Below, piece by piece: positions 4,339 through 5,786 of a stretch of 5,786 nucleotides of DNA. The translations under genes were made by a program, and so were the position numbers. Positions within the stretch are counted from its first letter, which is position 1, and the number at the start of each line of letters is the position of its first letter. This DNA comes from Oscillospiraceae bacterium (GTDB lineage Bacteria > Bacillota > Clostridia > Oscillospirales > Acutalibacteraceae), in contig CADBUK010000114.1 of NCBI GenBank assembly GCA_902797915.1, positions 1 to 5,786 on the forward strand, read 5' to 3'. The notes under the pieces are model-generated. The model ran no database searches and was not told where the DNA came from. It worked only from the letters and a program-made list of their open reading frames with translations.

Positions 4339-5786
4339 TTAGTTATCTTCAACCTCTGTGTAATCAGTATCGGTATAGCCGCCGTTGCCGCCTGCCTGAG
4401 CGTTCGGGTCTGCGCCTGCGTCGCCCTGAGGAGCTGCAGCCTGATACATCTTCTGAGAAACCTCGTAGAACTTGTTCTGAAGGTCATCCTGAGCAGACTT
4501 GATTGCGTCAAGATTATCACCCTTTAACGCTTCTTTAAGAGCCTCTGTTTTAGCTTCAAGAGCCGACTTATCGTCAGCGGCAAACTTGTCGCCGTTTTCG
4601 CTGAGAAGCTGCTCAGTCTGGTAAACGAGCTGCTCTGCGCCGTTCTTGAGGTCAACAGCCTCTCTCTTTTTCTTATCTTCCTCTGCAAACTGCTCTGCTT
4701 CCTTAACAGCCTTTTCAATATCCTCCTTGCTCATATTTGAGGATGCTGTAATGCTGATGTTCTGTTCCTTACCTGTGCCAAGGTCCTTAGCGGAAACGTG
4801 AACAATGCCGTTTGCGTCAATATCAAAGGTAACCTCTATCTGCGGAACGCCTCTGCGTGCAGGAAGGATACCATCCAGGTGGAACATACCAAGAGTCTTG
4901 TTGTCCTTTGCAAACTGTCTTTCGCCCTGAAGAACGTGAACCTCAACGGAGGTCTGATTGTCTGCAGCGGTTGAGAAAATCTGTGATTTCTTTGTAGGAA
5001 TGGTTGTATTTCTTTCAATGATAACGGTGTTTACGCCGCCCATTGTTTCAATACCGAGTGAAAGCGGAGTAACGTCAAGAAGAAGCAGACCCTTAACGTC
5101 GCCGCCGAGAACGCCGCCCTGAAGCGCCGCGCCCATAGCAACACATTCATCGGGGTTAATGCCCTTGAACGGCTCCTTGCCGCTGAACTTCTGAATAGCC
5201 TCCTGAACGGCGGGAATACGTGTTGAACCGCCTACAAGAAGAACCTTGTCAATCTCGTTCATTGAAAGTCCGCTGTCCTTCATAGCCTGACGAACGGGAC
5301 CCATTGTTGCTTCAACAAGGTCTGCGGTCATCTGGTTAAACTGCGCTCTTGTAATAGTAAGCTCAAGGTGCTTGGGGCCTGTTGCGTCAGCAGTGATGAA
5401 CGGCAGTGAAATCTGAGCGGTGGTCATACCCGAAAGGTCAATCTTTGCCTTTTCAGCCGCTTCCTTAACGCGCTGCATAGCCATCTTGTCTGTTGAAAGG
5501 TCGATGCCGTTGCTCTTTTTGAACTCGGCAACAATCCAGTCCATAATCTTCTTATCAAAATCGTCGCCGCCGAGACGGTTGTTACCTGCGGTTGCAAGAA
5601 CCTCCTGAACGCCGTCGCCCATCTCAATAATTGAAACGTCAAACGTACCGCCGCCGAGGTCGTAAACCATAACCTTCTGGTCCTCTTCCTTATCAATACC
5701 GAAAGCAAGCGCAGCAGCGGTGGGCTCGTTGATAATTCTCTTAACCTCAAGACCTGCGATTTTGCCTGCGTCCTTGGTAGCCTGAC
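4339..5786 (-). CDS. dnaK: Chaperone protein DnaK (Hsp70), 5' end outside the window
   Basis: This ATP-dependent cytoplasmic chaperone is the partner of DnaJ. The frame is open to the right edge: the first full codon is at 5784 and 481 residues are visible, starting QATKDAGKIAGLE. By comparison with known DnaK proteins roughly 125-150 N-terminal residues are missing. The ATG at 5668-5670 is internal (before VYDLGGGTFDVS), not the start. Visible parts in order are: NEPTAAALAFG, the phosphate-2 loop VYDLGGGTFDVS, the adenosine motif LLVGGSTRIPAVQ, the interdomain linker LLLLDV (codons near 5071-5088), the beta-sandwich substrate-binding domain beginning TPLSLGIETMGG, a helical lid rich in Glu/Lys, and a disordered Gly/Ala tail ending YTEVEDN, an acidic EEVD-like terminus. 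The gene sits 135 bases upstream of dnaJ. hrcA and grpE, with a CIRCE operator, would be expected further right but cannot be seen here. Confidence 0.98.
   Translation of the reverse strand, partial: QATKDAGKIAGLEVKRIINEPTAAALAFGIDKEEDQKVMVYDLGGGTFDVSIIEMGDGVQEVLATAGNNRLGGDDFDKKIMDWIVAEFKKSNGIDLSTDKMAMQRVKEAAEKAKIDLSGMTTAQISLPFITADATGPKHLELTITRAQFNQMTADLVEATMGPVRQAMKDSGLSMNEIDKVLLVGGSTRIPAVQEAIQKFSGKEPFKGINPDECVAMGAALQGGVLGGDVKGLLLLDVTPLSLGIETMGGVNTVIIERNTTIPTKKSQIFSTAADNQTSVEVHVLQGERQFAKDNKTLGMFHLDGILPARRGVPQIEVTFDIDANGIVHVSAKDLGTGKEQNISITASSNMSKEDIEKAVKEAEQFAEEDKKKREAVDLKNGAEQLVYQTEQLLSENGDKFAADDKSALEAKTEALKEALKGDNLDAIKSAQDDLQNKFYEVSQKMYQAAAPQGDAGADPNAQAGGNGGYTDTDYTEVEDN

Overview
The window looks like chromosomal DNA from a low-to-moderate-GC Firmicute, most likely a gut-type Clostridia member (Oscillospiraceae/Lachnospiraceae-like). 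This rests on strong AGGAG-type ribosome binding sites, AT-rich gaps with hairpin-plus-T-tract terminators, dnaK directly followed by dnaJ, a Streptococcus HasB-sized UDP-glucose dehydrogenase, and two conserved unknown families (DUF2804, DUF5662) that I recall mainly from Firmicutes. The taxonomic placement is inference; there is no rRNA or other decisive marker.

Layout, left to right: a rightward terminator for a gene outside the window (5-31); a DUF2804-family gene on the + strand (82-1122); a shared bidirectional terminator (1125-1173); then four genes on the - strand: DUF5662 (1173-1694), ugd (1756-2961), dnaJ (3046-4203) and the 3' three-quarters or so of dnaK (4339 to the right edge, start outside). 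Transcription of the - strand block runs dnaK > dnaJ > (terminator) > ugd > DUF5662. The DUF2804 gene converges on it from the left.

DnaK and DnaJ are chaperone partners and this is the tail of a heat-shock operon; hrcA and grpE would be expected beyond the right edge but cannot be seen. A 12-bp hairpin with a T-tract ends the chaperone unit immediately before the ugd ribosome binding site. Ugd supplies UDP-glucuronate for surface polysaccharide, but no other polysaccharide gene is in view. The DUF5662 gene has its own strong-looking promoter (TTGACA, 17-bp spacer, extended -10), so it is probably a separate transcript. All genes seen whole look intact; no mobile-element gene, RNA gene or CRISPR array was found.

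The least routine structure is in the non-coding DNA: a 16-bp perfect inverted repeat made of 7-bp tandem units between dnaK and dnaJ, a second 13-bp hairpin abutting the dnaK stop codon, and a possible promoter that overlaps the dnaJ terminator. I do not see convincing evidence for a new multi-gene system. The two unknown-family genes and the palindromic element are the best candidates for follow-up.
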